Position numbers and translations under genes: made by a program. Below the pieces are notes generated by a model. It was not told the DNA's origin, did no database searches, and was given only the letters and a program-made list of their open reading frames with translations. Of a stretch of 25,863 nt of DNA, positions 10,284 through 19,366 are shown piece after piece (within the stretch, counting starts at the first letter, position 1; every line of letters starts with the position of its first letter). Origin of the DNA: a virus; IMG/VR virus record IMGVR_UViG_3300028027_000213, positions 1 to 25,863 of that record, one strand, 5' to 3'.

Positions 10284-10973
10284 TTAAACGATTACCCAAG
10301 CTGCATTAGTTTGGACTGTAACTGAAAAGCCTGTATCAATTGTTATTGGGCCAGCAGATAAACCATTGTTGCCTGCGGTTACTGTGACATTTTCTGCAAT
10401 GGTTCTAGAGTTGTATGCGATTGCTTTTGTGGCGGCAAGGCCAAAGTATTGACCGCCACCTACATTGCCCCATGCCCCATTTACATAACCCTCAAACAAG
10501 TTTGTTTCTGAGTTATAACGAAAATACCCATTTGCAGGGCTGCCGTCACGCTGGGCGCTAGTTCCAGAGGTAATAATTACTGAGCCAGTAGTGGTTGTGT
10601 ACCCTACTGCTGACAAGTTTATTCGAGCATTTGCTGCTGTAGAAGCCCCTGTGCCGCCATCAGCTACAGCTAAGTCTGTAATGCCGGTAATTGTGCCGCC
10701 AGTAATTACTGGGCTTGTAAGTGTTCCACCCGTAATAATAGGGTTTGTAAAAGTATTGCCAGTTAATGCCACCCCAGTAATAGAGCCGCCTGTAATAACA
10801 GGAGCAGTCATGGTATATGTGCCGTTCCTAATGCCATCGCCTGCATCCCTGATTTGGGACATCATATCCCTCATCGTATCGTTTACCGCAGACGGAAGCA
10901 TCCCCTCTGGAGCGCCATTTGGGGGAGCAGCGTTATTATCTGCTGGGGTAAGGGAGTATTTTGTATAGGCCAT
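10284..10973 (-). CDS. Tail fibre with repeated ITGG/TG shaft, 229 aa
   Basis: The N-terminal part (MAYTKYSLTPADNNAAPPNG, SAVNDTMRDMMSQIRDAG) is the attachment module found in many short-tail fibres. Residues about 55-105 form a repeat with APVITGGSITG, NPIITGGTLT, SPVITGGTITG, giving a beta-helix or triple-beta-spiral shaft, then the common fibre junction ADGGTGASTAANARINLSAV. Next comes a small domain with PANGYFRYNSETNLFEGYVN and AWGNVGGG, and a C-terminal beta part. TTAAGGAAAATC precedes the ATG. It heads a cluster of fibre and tip genes (8546-10973). Confidence 0.85.
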   Translation of the reverse strand: MAYTKYSLTPADNNAAPPNGAPEGMLPSAVNDTMRDMMSQIRDAGDGIRNGTYTMTAPVITGGSITGVALTGNTFTNPIITGGTLTSPVITGGTITGITDLAVADGGTGASTAANARINLSAVGYTTTTGSVIITSGTSAQRDGSPANGYFRYNSETNLFEGYVNGAWGNVGGGQYFGLAATKAIAYNSRTIAENVTVTAGNNGLSAGPITIDTGFSVTVQTNAAWVIV

Positions 10974-11001
10974 GATTTTCCTTAATTATAACTATATTAT
11001 G

Positions 11002-12891
11002 TTATTCTGATAAGCCAAAAGCAGCACCATATCCAATACTTAGCGCCTTCTTTTGCAATTCTTTACTTAATGGCTCTACGGTAGTCGTAGATGCTTTTGT
11101 AAGTAATCTTGATGCTAACTTAGGGTCTAACATAGACTGCACCAACAATTCCCTAATTTGATCGTCTGTGCCGTTATATAGCCAGTTTAAAGGTGCAATG
11201 GTTTTATTAACAATTGGAGGCACTTCGCCAAACATCTGCTTGCCAATAATGCCACCAATAACATTGGCTGTAGACAGGTTTTTAAATGTATCTGAACCTG
11301 GCACTTTGCCGGAACGGTTTAAAACACCTGTGTCTAAATCACGGCCTACTTTTTCTAATACTCGAACTTGCATTTCCGATAGCTGGGTATCTTTTGCAGT
11401 TGCACGAATGGCTCTAGCAAAGGATGGCTGGGAAATCATAAAATCGCCAACATTGATTGGGTCAGGCGTTGTTGATAAGACCTTAGACCTAAAGGTCTGC
11501 GCCTCACCTAAACGCTCAATACCCTTACTTGCTTGAGAGTATTTTCTTAAATAATCTTTATAACCAGGCGCAGAGGAGTCAATAACATCATCTACAGAGC
11601 GAATGACATTCTCTAGTTGTCCTTTTGCTTGGCTAAATGCCGAGCCTTCTCTGTCTAAAAGCCCTTGTGCGGCTGCTCGTAAGTCTTTGCGAACCTCGTA
11701 CAAAGAGCCGACAGTATCAGCACGATTTACAGAATCTCTTGCAAATTTCATTGCATTTTGAACGGTAGACCGCTTTCCTGCGTCAGACGCCAAAATATCA
11801 TCAATATTCTTATTAACTACTAAAGATATTGCAGACTGGATCTGCTCTGGAGTTTGTGTAGATGCAGCAAAAGCAGCCTCACGCATTGGGGCAGTAACCT
11901 CATCACGCTTTAAAATAGCTTGCGTTACAGCATCTTGATCCTTAGCCATGCGGTCAAGGATCGTCATACGAGCCTTGTTTGCTTGCGATGCCTGTGCGGC
12001 AAATTGACCTGTAGTGTCCATTCCACGAATAGCCGTTTCAGCAGAGATAAGGCCCACATCTCGGCTTGCCTGTGCAGTAGTAGGTGTATATCCTGCTATT
12101 GGCGCTTGGAACTCCTCTAAGCGCTGGGCTAGTCCTTGTGGCTTATTGGCTAATTGCTCTAAAACCTTGCCAACAATAGCCTCTCTGCCGCCTGCGGTAA
12201 ATGGCCGTACCACTTCTTTTCCGGCTCTGCTTAATACTTGTGCGCTTCCAGCCATTCCGCTAGGAGCTACCATACCGCCAAGCACCGCTAAACCAGCCTG
12301 ACCCATACCGCCAACATCGGCAAATTCACGACCAGCAGCAGAGGCTAAAGCGCCACCGCCAGCAGCCGCAGCCTGTAAAGGCACATTCTCAGCAAAGAAA
12401 CGAGCAAGCGCTGGAGCTTCCCTGCCAGCAGTTTGTGCGGCTTGTAACCCTCTTTGCGCTAAAGCGGCAGGCGCAGCGACTCCAGATAAAGCAGAGGCTA
12501 CATCTTGCGTTACTTTTTCTTCTTTTGTCGCAGGCTCAGGCAATCCAGCAGATGTAAGTAATGTCTGCATAGATTTACTAGCCATTGGCAAGTTACCGCC
12601 AAACATATTGATTAGCTGGTTTAGCGCATCTCCAGCCATAATAGGCAAGCCAGCAGCACCAGTAATGCCAGCCCTAGCGGTTAATCCTAGTTGGCGTGGA
12701 GCTTGTCTTACGGCTTCTGCTGCGCCTTGGGAAATTTTCTCAACAATAGATTCTTCTTTTTTTGTTGGCTTTTCTACACCAGTAGAACGCAATGCAGCAA
12801 CTCGATCACGCAACTCTTGGGAATTTGGATCAACATTATCTGGGATGTTGTCAATCGTAATTCCATCTTCGGTAGTAATGGAATATGACAT
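11002..12891 (-). CDS. Large internal virion (DNA ejection) protein, 629 aa
   Basis: The largest gene but one here. It starts MSYSITTEDGITIDNIPDNV, then a long Ala/Gly-rich zone at about 95-240 with segments able to span or insert in membranes (GLTARAGITGAAGLPIMAG, GGALASAAGREFAD, AGLAVLGGMVAPSGMAG). The C-terminal 350 residues are helical and charged (REAAFAASTQTPEQIQSAIS, RSVDDVIDSSAPGYKDYLRK). Large helical, Ala-rich proteins encoded after the nozzle genes in short-tailed phages are ejected with the DNA to form the envelope-spanning channel (P22 gp7, gp20, gp16 type). I infer the same here from size, composition and position; no enzymatic motif is seen. Confidence 0.75.
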   Translation of the reverse strand: MSYSITTEDGITIDNIPDNVDPNSQELRDRVAALRSTGVEKPTKKEESIVEKISQGAAEAVRQAPRQLGLTARAGITGAAGLPIMAGDALNQLINMFGGNLPMASKSMQTLLTSAGLPEPATKEEKVTQDVASALSGVAAPAALAQRGLQAAQTAGREAPALARFFAENVPLQAAAAGGGALASAAGREFADVGGMGQAGLAVLGGMVAPSGMAGSAQVLSRAGKEVVRPFTAGGREAIVGKVLEQLANKPQGLAQRLEEFQAPIAGYTPTTAQASRDVGLISAETAIRGMDTTGQFAAQASQANKARMTILDRMAKDQDAVTQAILKRDEVTAPMREAAFAASTQTPEQIQSAISLVVNKNIDDILASDAGKRSTVQNAMKFARDSVNRADTVGSLYEVRKDLRAAAQGLLDREGSAFSQAKGQLENVIRSVDDVIDSSAPGYKDYLRKYSQASKGIERLGEAQTFRSKVLSTTPDPINVGDFMISQPSFARAIRATAKDTQLSEMQVRVLEKVGRDLDTGVLNRSGKVPGSDTFKNLSTANVIGGIIGKQMFGEVPPIVNKTIAPLNWLYNGTDDQIRELLVQSMLDPKLASRLLTKASTTTVEPLSKELQKKALSIGYGAAFGLSE

Positions 12892-12892
12892 A

Positions 12893-14047
12893 TTAGTAGT
12901 TCACCTTAATGTTTTTGCTTGGCAGTTTAGCTGGTGCGCCTAAAGCACGATTAGCATCTAAACCATAAGCAGTTCCCATTTGCTCAAACTCGCCACGCTT
13001 TGCGTTATATGCAGTAGTGGCTGTGCTAAACAGCTTGTCTGACAACTGCTGAAAGTCTTTGCGCTGATCTGGGGTTAGTTTTTTGCCGCTAATCCGCAAT
13101 TCTGCGTAGTTTCTAGCACGATCTAATGCTCCTGACGCAGCCATTGCCATACCTAATTCTGACTCACGAACTACTGAGCCTGGATCAAGAAGTTTCATAA
13201 ACTTAGTTGCTGCCGCCAAATCGCCTGCTGGGCTATTTGATTTTAATGAGTCGGTAATTTGACCGTAGGCTGATTGCATCTCTCCATAAGCCTTATATAC
13301 TGGCTCTGCCGCAAAAGACTTTTTAAGGGACATTTCATTGTCAAAACCTTTTTGACCACCAGTCATATCTACAGTAACTTTTGGCGCAACGGCAGCTTTT
13401 TGTTCTAATTGAAAGTCTTGGAACGATCCTTTATATCCTTGACCTACAGCAAACTGATACTCTTTTACTGATGATGGGGCTGCTTCTGCTTTAGGCGTAG
13501 TTAGCTCAATAAACTTAGCAGGGTCAGTTTGGCGCAAGAAGTCTAATGCTGCACGATTGGCTGCGGCAGGATCAACTACATTAGCCATAGGCAGATTGCC
13601 ACGCAAAGCACCTATTGTTTCTGGCTCTGCCATTGCGCCACCAAATTCAGGGCGAGAAAGCATTTCTAACTGCGATCCCACATCCGTAGACATTGGAATA
13701 GCTTGCGGTCTTTGTGTTGTAGCGCCTGCAATAGCTTCTTCATACCGCTTACGAGCTTCTTGCTTTTGCTTTGCCTCGCCCAACTGTTGTGCTGTTAGCA
13801 TCTGCTTTAGGGTATTGTCAAACGATGACTGATAGCCGCCAAAGCCTGCGCCTAATGCGCCAGCTAAAGCCTGCTGTGTGCTGACTGGGCGTGTAGTCTG
13901 TCCTGATGCGCCTAGTAATGCAATTAACGCACCAATGCCACCTTGAGCCAACGCATTTTGTTGCATTTGCGCTGTTTGTTGTGGACTAAGCACATTTGAA
14001 TAATCTGGCGCAGAGCCAAGTAAAGCAGAGATAAAGTCTTGAGCCAT
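12893..14047 (-). CDS. Virion-associated, probable ejection protein, 384 aa
   Basis: Begins MAQDFISALLGSAPDYSNVL with a glycine-rich hydrophobic segment at about 34-72 (GGIGALIALLGASG, ALAGALGAGFGGY). The middle is Gln/Ala-rich and helical (LKQMLTAQQLGEAKQKQEAR). The C-terminal part has FMKLLDPGSVVRESELGMAM at about residues 295-314, a motif frequent in internal virion proteins of this phage type, and a helical end. It is separated from the next gene by only one base. Probably acts with the proteins at 11002, 14052 and 15319 in DNA delivery. Confidence 0.7.
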   Translation of the reverse strand: MAQDFISALLGSAPDYSNVLSPQQTAQMQQNALAQGGIGALIALLGASGQTTRPVSTQQALAGALGAGFGGYQSSFDNTLKQMLTAQQLGEAKQKQEARKRYEEAIAGATTQRPQAIPMSTDVGSQLEMLSRPEFGGAMAEPETIGALRGNLPMANVVDPAAANRAALDFLRQTDPAKFIELTTPKAEAAPSSVKEYQFAVGQGYKGSFQDFQLEQKAAVAPKVTVDMTGGQKGFDNEMSLKKSFAAEPVYKAYGEMQSAYGQITDSLKSNSPAGDLAAATKFMKLLDPGSVVRESELGMAMAASGALDRARNYAELRISGKKLTPDQRKDFQQLSDKLFSTATTAYNAKRGEFEQMGTAYGLDANRALGAPAKLPSKNIKVNY

Positions 14048-14051
14048 TTTT

Positions 14052-14876
14052 CTATCCTAGTAAAGAATATGGATTGCGTTGAGGCGATCTTGTTTGCAAT
14101 AAATTAAGTATTCCAGAGTAATCTACAGCGCCTTGTGGCATTGTGTTTCCTCTAAATTGTTGTGTAGCACCTGCTGGGGTTGCTGGAGATTGCGCTAATA
14201 AATTCTTTCCAAGCCTAGCTACATCTAACGCATCTTTAATTCCAAGGCTTGTAGTTGGAACGGCTTGACCGCCAAAACTAACCGATGATGCTGGAACTAA
14301 CTGTCCAAAAGCGCCTACCGCAGGAAGCCCATTTGCGCCAAGCATATAACTAGAACCAATAGAGCCACCGCCCTCTAAGCCTGTGCCTAATATTGTTCCT
14401 GGGGCTAATTCAGCCGATAATCCTGCGCCAGCGCCACCAACTGATCCAGCAGAAGGTAAAGCAGGGTTTAGTGATCCTACTGTGCCTGTACCTCCACCAA
14501 TTGCTGCACCTGTGCCAGCCAAAGCTGATCCTGCCGTTAATCCTAATCCTGCCGCAGCTTGTGTTCCAGCAATACCAGCAGCCGAACCTGCTCCAGCTAA
14601 TGATCCTACCGTACCGCCACTAGCTAATAATCCACCACTAGCGCCTGCTCCAGCAGTTAATCCTGTTCCAGTAGCCGTACCCCCAGCAGCACCACTAGCC
14701 GCACCTGCCCCAGCTCCAGCGCCAGAGGCAGCGCCAGCCGTAGCGGCAGCAAGACCAACAGTTACCCAACCACCAGGTATTTCATCGTTTACAAATTCGT
14801 CTACATCAGCTAATCCGCTACCTATAGCTGGGCCTGGATCAATAGATGCTAATGCTTCTCCGACTCCACCGCACAT
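14052..14876 (-). CDS. Gly/Ala-rich virion protein, 274 aa
   Basis: Starts MCGGVGEALASIDPGPAIGS; AAAGGA lies about 7 nt upstream within the end of the GNAT gene. Residues about 40-170 are almost entirely G, A, S, T and L (for example GAASGAGAGAGAASGAAGG), followed by a more normal C-terminal part (IKDALDVARLGKNLLAQ, GILNLLQTRSPQRNPYSLLG). Composition and location match low-complexity ejection or neck-core proteins. The Cys at position 2 next to Gly-Gly is unusual and could be a modification or disulphide site. The antisense Pro-rich frame is a by-product of the codon use. Confidence 0.7.
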   Translation of the reverse strand: MCGGVGEALASIDPGPAIGSGLADVDEFVNDEIPGGWVTVGLAAATAGAASGAGAGAGAASGAAGGTATGTGLTAGAGASGGLLASGGTVGSLAGAGSAAGIAGTQAAAGLGLTAGSALAGTGAAIGGGTGTVGSLNPALPSAGSVGGAGAGLSAELAPGTILGTGLEGGGSIGSSYMLGANGLPAVGAFGQLVPASSVSFGGQAVPTTSLGIKDALDVARLGKNLLAQSPATPAGATQQFRGNTMPQGAVDYSGILNLLQTRSPQRNPYSLLG

Positions 14877-14878
14877 AA

Positions 14879-15322
14879 TTAATCCTTTAAATGTTTGACT
14901 GTATTAAAGCCAACAGTTTTATAACCTAGTCTTTCATAAAACTGTCTGGTTTTATCAATCTCTACTGCTGTTGTTTGTCCTAAATGCAGATCGTCTGCAC
15001 CTATTTTTGTAGCCCATGTTTCCAATGATTTTACAAGTTTAAGTGCTGCTCTACTACCTCTGTATTCAGGTGCAACATAAAACCCTAAGTCACTAACTCG
15101 TTTCCTATTGCTGAAAAAGTATTCATGCGAAAGAGCAGCTATAAATCCTATTATTTTGTCATTGTCTATTGCTAAAAATGCTATAGCATTTGGATTCTTG
15201 TAAAGCTGCAATATCTTATGCTTCTCTAATTTTGCGTAAGAAAACTCTGCCTCAGTTACCATTTTGGTAACTATTTCTAAAAACTCCTCTAAACGGCTAA
15301 GAGATAGTTCTTCTACTATCAA
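14879..15322 (-). CDS. GNAT-family N-acetyltransferase, 147 aa
   Basis: The acetyl-CoA fold is clear: an N-terminal strand and helices, AFLAIDNDKIIGFIAAL at about 48-64 (strands 2-3), motif A DLGFYVAPEYRGSRAALKLV at 78-97 with the R/Q-x-x-G-x-G/A pyrophosphate loop in the variant form YRGSRAA, then FYERLGYK at 128-135 (motif B). It transfers acetyl groups from acetyl-CoA to an unknown amine. It is embedded between virion genes and coupled by ATGA to the one before. Substrate may be a virion protein, host target or small molecule; none can be inferred from the sequence. Confidence 0.85.
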   Translation of the reverse strand: MIVEELSLSRLEEFLEIVTKMVTEAEFSYAKLEKHKILQLYKNPNAIAFLAIDNDKIIGFIAALSHEYFFSNRKRVSDLGFYVAPEYRGSRAALKLVKSLETWATKIGADDLHLGQTTAVEIDKTRQFYERLGYKTVGFNTVKHLKD

Positions 15323-16251
15323 AGGAAACCGCCTAATAAACCACCGCCAATAGCACCGATTGCTGGGGCTGCGTAACTTGATCCGAGCGTTCCGGCTAAC
15401 GATGGGAAGGCTTGACCTAAAGCGTAACCGCCCAAACCGCCAGCCAATGCGCCACCTAATGCGCCTGTCGTTCTGTTTTGGTACAAAGGTTGCTGAGTAG
15501 TCTGAGTGCCGTAACTTCCCATAGGCGAACCATAAACCGATGACAGATAGCCTTGTAATTGCTGGTATGGCAACTGCTGACCAAACTGGAATCGAGCCAT
15601 CTGCTCTTGTAGTGGTTGCGCTGCAATAGCTTCTTGCTGTGCGCCAACTTGACCTAATGTTTGTGCTGGTAAAAACTGTTGCCCATAAATGCTAGGTGCT
15701 GCCTGTGCTAATGCTGCCTGTCCTAATTGAGCTTGTTGCATTAAGCCACGCTCTTGCTGGTACTGTGTGCCAGCAATGTTGCTTGTAATATCGCCTAATG
15801 CACGACCATAGCCTTCTGTAGCAGTTCCTAATGCTCGTTCCATAGCGCCAGAGCCTAAACGGCCAGACTTAGAGAAAAGGCTAGAGATGCCAGGCAATAC
15901 TTGTTGGCTAAATGCCTGCTCTAGTGGCCGTGTGGCTGCCTGTATCATTTGCGCTTGGTATGGATTAGCGTTTAAAAAACCGCCTTGAGCAGTTTGTCCT
16001 ATGCCTCCCAATGAGCTTTGAAATGCCTGCTGTGCTTGTTGCAGTACAGGGCTTTGCTGACGAGCAATGGCTTCTTGCTGTGCAATAGACTCAGTAGTAG
16101 CGGCAGATGGGCTTACATAGGTTTGCCCAGGGAAAAACTCTGGCTGCTGACCAGTCAAAAATAGACTCTGCGCCCTCTCCAAACCTTGTGTAAGGTATGG
16201 CAGTAATGCTGGGTCAATGCTTGAGGTCTGTGTAGTTGATTGAACGGCCAT
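15319..16251 (-). CDS. Gln/Ala-rich virion protein, probable ejection or neck protein, 310 aa
   Basis: Begins MAVQSTTQTSSIDPALLPYL. The body is rich in Q, A and G: repeated QQ pairs in a helical region (QQSPVLQQAQQAFQSSL, GLMQQAQLGQAALAQA) and a conserved LFSKSGRLGSGAMERALGTA at about 126-145. The C-terminal 45 residues are a Gly/Ala hydrophobic segment (GALGGALAGGLGGYALGQAF, AIGAIGGGLLGGFL) suitable for membrane insertion. Proteins with 'SKSGRLGSGAM' and a C-terminal Gly-rich tail are common virion proteins in aquatic short-tailed phages. Ejection role inferred. Confidence 0.7.
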   Translation of the reverse strand: MAVQSTTQTSSIDPALLPYLTQGLERAQSLFLTGQQPEFFPGQTYVSPSAATTESIAQQEAIARQQSPVLQQAQQAFQSSLGGIGQTAQGGFLNANPYQAQMIQAATRPLEQAFSQQVLPGISSLFSKSGRLGSGAMERALGTATEGYGRALGDITSNIAGTQYQQERGLMQQAQLGQAALAQAAPSIYGQQFLPAQTLGQVGAQQEAIAAQPLQEQMARFQFGQQLPYQQLQGYLSSVYGSPMGSYGTQTTQQPLYQNRTTGALGGALAGGLGGYALGQAFPSLAGTLGSSYAAPAIGAIGGGLLGGFL

Positions 16252-16263
16252 AATATTTTCCTT

Positions 16264-17058
16264 TTATCCTACTATTACATAATCATAAGTTACACCAGCT
16301 ACAGAATTAGCTGGGTGAGTAATTGTTGCGCTTCCGTTTGTTATTGCGCTTACAAAAGCATCTGCAAATAAGTTTGTTGTAAATGCGTTAGGTGAAACAT
16401 AAGAAACAGTTAATATTACAGATGGAGTTGCCGGCCTTGTAGGACTTGTTTGCGCTGGTATATATTCCATAGATACGGAAGTATTTGAAGCTCTCCAGTT
16501 AATCTGAACATAATCATTTTTTGCTAATTCTATAAATAAATTAAATGTAGCAATTAAAGACCCATCAATAGAACCATGTCGCTCTGTAATCGTAAACTCA
16601 CCATTAGAGTTTGGAATGTTTACGCCATTTTTAGAAAACCAAACGCTAATATCTTGTATCTGAGAACTGGTATTTAAAAATTGAGAACTAAACTGAAAAT
16701 TATATAACCCAGAATAATCTACTTTAATCTTAGACCCATCTACCACAGACATTCCTAAAGCAAAGTCTAAAGTATCAAACTCCATTGGATAAGCAGTAGT
16801 TGTACTAGCTATTGTCTGATCGCTTAAATCTTGAAACGACCCATAAGGCACATAACTAGCAGAAGCCGTCATGCTTATTGGGGTAAGGGTTACTACTGAG
16901 TCTACGCCAATTCTAGCGTCTGTAATTGTTGTAGTTGTTGCACCGGCTGTAGCTAATGTAACAGATCCAGTATTGTTGGTTTTACCATCCATAATGCCAT
17001 TGACGATTTCAGCGACTGCTCGCTGATCTCCACCAAACGGAGGTAATCGTCTAAACAT
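16264..17058 (-). CDS. Structural protein with jelly-roll-like C-terminal domain, 264 aa
   Basis: The N terminus MFRRLPPFGGDQRAVAEIVN and GIMDGKTNNTGSVTLA form a short attachment module, followed by TTITDARIGVDSVVTLTPIS. Residues about 90-235 look like a C1q/TNF-like jelly roll (VDYSGLYNFQFSSQFLNTSS, DISVWFSKNGVNIPNS, NDYVQINWRASNTSVSMEYI), a fold used in fibre tips and head decorations. Its ATG overlaps the stop of the nozzle gene (TAATG), so it may be a nozzle-attached fibre or tip. Confidence 0.7.
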   Translation of the reverse strand: MFRRLPPFGGDQRAVAEIVNGIMDGKTNNTGSVTLATAGATTTTITDARIGVDSVVTLTPISMTASASYVPYGSFQDLSDQTIASTTTAYPMEFDTLDFALGMSVVDGSKIKVDYSGLYNFQFSSQFLNTSSQIQDISVWFSKNGVNIPNSNGEFTITERHGSIDGSLIATFNLFIELAKNDYVQINWRASNTSVSMEYIPAQTSPTRPATPSVILTVSYVSPNAFTTNLFADAFVSAITNGSATITHPANSVAGVTYDYVIVG

Positions 17059-18500
17059 TATCTAGTCCCTAAACCATTTAATTCAATATCTGCCCCAACA
17101 ACTGAAGTCCAGCTACCTGTAGGTGTTAATTGTAGACGATGATAGCGACCTACGCTACGGATACTTACTCTGTTTTCGGCATCAGCAGCCGTCTGAGTTC
17201 CATAGGATATAGCTTCATTTAGCAGTCTACGGGATTCAACTGCCACGCTTGCAGAGCCATTATCTACTATTGGCTTTACCATCGTAATAGCTGATGTTGC
17301 GCCTGGCACTTCGACATCTCCAGTTTCTAAATACGCTGTTGCATTAGCACCTGTAAATGTAACGATCTTAGCGCCATTAACGCCAGCTAATTGCAGTTTT
17401 CCGCCAAGCCATAAACGGCTGTCAAAAGAAGTCAAAATAGTGTCTAAATTGCCGTAAACATCTAAGCCCTCTAAGGTTACTGCTGGGGTAGAGGTGCTTG
17501 CAATGCGATCAGCAGTAGTTGTGCCGCTAGTCCATCTTTGGGTTTTAAAATTGTAGATTAGTAAACTATCTACAGTTGCCGAGTTATTAGAGGCATAAGC
17601 CCAGATAATTAGCTTCTTGGCTGGGTCTACAGCAGCAGACATAAGATACAAAGTGGCTTCGTCTACATTATCAAAGAAGAAACGATTTACCTTTTCATCT
17701 CCAATAGGCACTACATTCTGACCGTCACAAGCATAAAATCCATCATCCGCTAAGAAAAAGCTAGTTCCACCGTACTGAATAAGGGAGTTTTGCTCATAGC
17801 AGCCTAAGTTACGGCTAATATTGTCAAACTGGAATACCAATGGGCTACCAACATACGACATACGGTGAATGGCTCTATCCATAAAGACTAAGCCAAACTC
17901 ACCGCCTGTAACACCAACGACTGTGCCGCCATCAGGAATATCTTGAAAATCAGCTTGAGTTGTTGCGCTTGCAGTCCAGTTAGACTCATCACCTAAAGCA
18001 GACCATTGGACTCTATTAGGGTAATCTGTTTGCACATTGCCGGAAACTACAAAATCACGCACTACCGTTACATATTTGGATGCTGGAGCATCTGCCGCTA
18101 GGTCAGCAAATAATGTAGAAGAATTAACATTAAACCCTTGTAATTTAGCCTGCCCGTTTGCTGCAATAACAACATTACCAAATTGAGTAAATCTCCATCT
18201 ATCGCTGGATGTAGTTGTATAACCGCCAGACTTAGATACATTATCTAACGACAAATCAGCACTATCTAGTTTAAATAGCTTAGTATCTCCACCCGCAAAC
18301 ACCAAAGTAGCGCCTAGCGTTGTTTTGGCTGCGACTACATTGTTTAGGTTTTCTGAGGCTGCCGCAGAGTAATCTACTACGGTAGGTAGCGCCCCATACC
18401 CAACTAGCTTTGCATAGACATTTTCTGCCCTTTGCAGGCCATTAGTCAGTCCTGGCTGGTCGGGAGTCCACTCACCGAACGAAAGTCTACTTATTGCCAT
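17058..18500 (-). CDS. Tail nozzle/hub-type beta-propeller protein, 480 aa
   Basis: Begins MAISRLSFGEWTPDQPGLTN and then LQRAENVYAKLVGYGALP, the start typical of P22 gp10-like (stabilisation protein) and T7 gp12-like nozzle proteins. Propeller blades recur through the sequence: RWRFTQFGNVVIAANG, RVQWSALGDESNWTAS, GGEFGLVFMDRAIHRMSYVG, FFLADDGFYACDGQNVVPIG, LLIYNFKTQRWTSG. These proteins form a hexameric tube closing the portal channel. Overlaps the previous gene by 10 bp. Exact match to one family could not be tested. Confidence 0.8.
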   Translation of the reverse strand: MAISRLSFGEWTPDQPGLTNGLQRAENVYAKLVGYGALPTVVDYSAAASENLNNVVAAKTTLGATLVFAGGDTKLFKLDSADLSLDNVSKSGGYTTTSSDRWRFTQFGNVVIAANGQAKLQGFNVNSSTLFADLAADAPASKYVTVVRDFVVSGNVQTDYPNRVQWSALGDESNWTASATTQADFQDIPDGGTVVGVTGGEFGLVFMDRAIHRMSYVGSPLVFQFDNISRNLGCYEQNSLIQYGGTSFFLADDGFYACDGQNVVPIGDEKVNRFFFDNVDEATLYLMSAAVDPAKKLIIWAYASNNSATVDSLLIYNFKTQRWTSGTTTADRIASTSTPAVTLEGLDVYGNLDTILTSFDSRLWLGGKLQLAGVNGAKIVTFTGANATAYLETGDVEVPGATSAITMVKPIVDNGSASVAVESRRLLNEAISYGTQTAADAENRVSIRSVGRYHRLQLTPTGSWTSVVGADIELNGLGTR

Positions 18501-19090
18501 TGTGTTGTTCCAGTTGTGTTATCTGTCCAAGTGCTGCTATTGATACTAACATCTGTCCAAGTATTGCTTGCGGCTGATACATCAGTCCAATTACTACTTG
18601 TTATTGAATCTAAACTCCATGTATCAGAAGTTGGCGTATCTAATGTCCATTCTTCGCCAATAATATAGCCTTTGCCGACTAACAGCGCTAGGCCATTAAT
18701 TGCGCCATTGCCTTGGAATATTGCATTACCAACAGCAGAAACAGTTGCCAATGCTGTTATAGATATACTAGCGCCTGCTATGTAGTTTCCAGTTCCACTA
18801 CTTGTTGCTGTTCCGTTTATAGATGATGTAGCTAAACGCTGTCTAATTCCACCACCAGTTACAGAAGCATCAGCAGATATAGAGCTTTCTGCTAAACGCT
18901 GTCGTATTCCTGCGCCACTTATTGTTGCGCTTGCACTAATTGAAGCGGTACTAAATGTTATCTTTGTTGCAAATCCAGATATTGTTGCTGTTCCAACAAT
19001 AGAGCCACTAGCTTCAGTAGCTAAAACATCTCCTATACAGTAATCGTATTCCCAATAACCATATACGACATATTGATCAGCAAAAGCCAC
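18491..19090 (-). CDS. Repeat-rich structural protein, 199 aa (GTG start)
   Basis: Starts at GTG 19090-19088, sharing one base with the previous TAG. It begins MAFADQYVVYGYWEYDYCIG. Two repeat families are visible: beta repeats ending in GGIRQRLA or AGIRQRLA at about residues 55-90, with Ser/Ala/Thr alternation (SISASATISG, SISADASVTG), and a C-terminal set NWTDVS, TWTDVS, TWTDNT at about 173-193. Likely a fibrous or neck-associated beta protein. The repeats are also visible in DNA, so copy number may vary. Family not recognised. Confidence 0.65.
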   Translation of the reverse strand: MAFADQYVVYGYWEYDYCIGDVLATEASGSIVGTATISGFATKITFSTASISASATISGAGIRQRLAESSISADASVTGGGIRQRLATSSINGTATSSGTGNYIAGASISITALATVSAVGNAIFQGNGAINGLALLVGKGYIIGEEWTLDTPTSDTWSLDSITSSNWTDVSAASNTWTDVSINSSTWTDNTTGTTQWQ

Positions 19091-19356
19091 TAGCAGTCCT
19101 CTGCGCCAGCGTAATCGCTAAAAGTCTTTAATACTGCGTAGATTGCAGGGATTAAATCACCTTGTAAATCTTCCATAGCGATGTAATGTGCGTTTTCTTT
19201 AACGGTAGCCATGTTGCCCTGCCTAGCATCTTCGTTGTAATAGATTGCAACTTGAACTTGGATTTGGTCTTTTGTACCAAAGAAGTTTGTGATTCGTGCG
19301 TAGGCTTCAGGAGCTGGTACTCCAAATTGGGTTTCAACTGCTAGTTTTAGTGCCAT
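19090..19356 (-). CDS. Small tail-region protein, 88 aa
   Basis: Starts MALKLAVETQFGVPAPEAYA at ATG 19356 with an AAGGAG-like site upstream. The segment ARITNFFGTKDQIQVQVAIY suggests a small beta domain, followed by KENAHYIAMEDLQGDLIPAI and a final helix VLKTFSDYAG ending in Cys. The pattern 'Y-x-x-I-x-x-F-x-G-x-K-D' with 'V-Q-V-x-x-Y' is seen in small proteins next to fibre genes in aquatic phages. It is placed between the large fibre and the nozzle. Function unknown. Confidence 0.7.
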   Translation of the reverse strand: MALKLAVETQFGVPAPEAYARITNFFGTKDQIQVQVAIYYNEDARQGNMATVKENAHYIAMEDLQGDLIPAIYAVLKTFSDYAGAEDC

Positions 19357-19366
19357 GTAAATCTCC

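Noticed and set aside
10983-11014. Possible minus-strand promoter TTATCA-N17-TATAAT before the 229-aa fibre gene
   Set aside because: Transcription from it would start after the AAGGA site and lose it, and the area is AT-rich by chance around RBS sequences. A read-through late transcript is enough.
14383-14898. Long Pro/Ala-rich open frame on the plus strand
   Set aside because: Antisense to the Gly/Ala-rich virion gene at 14052-14876; GC-rich low-complexity codons leave the opposite strand open. No ribosome site or context.
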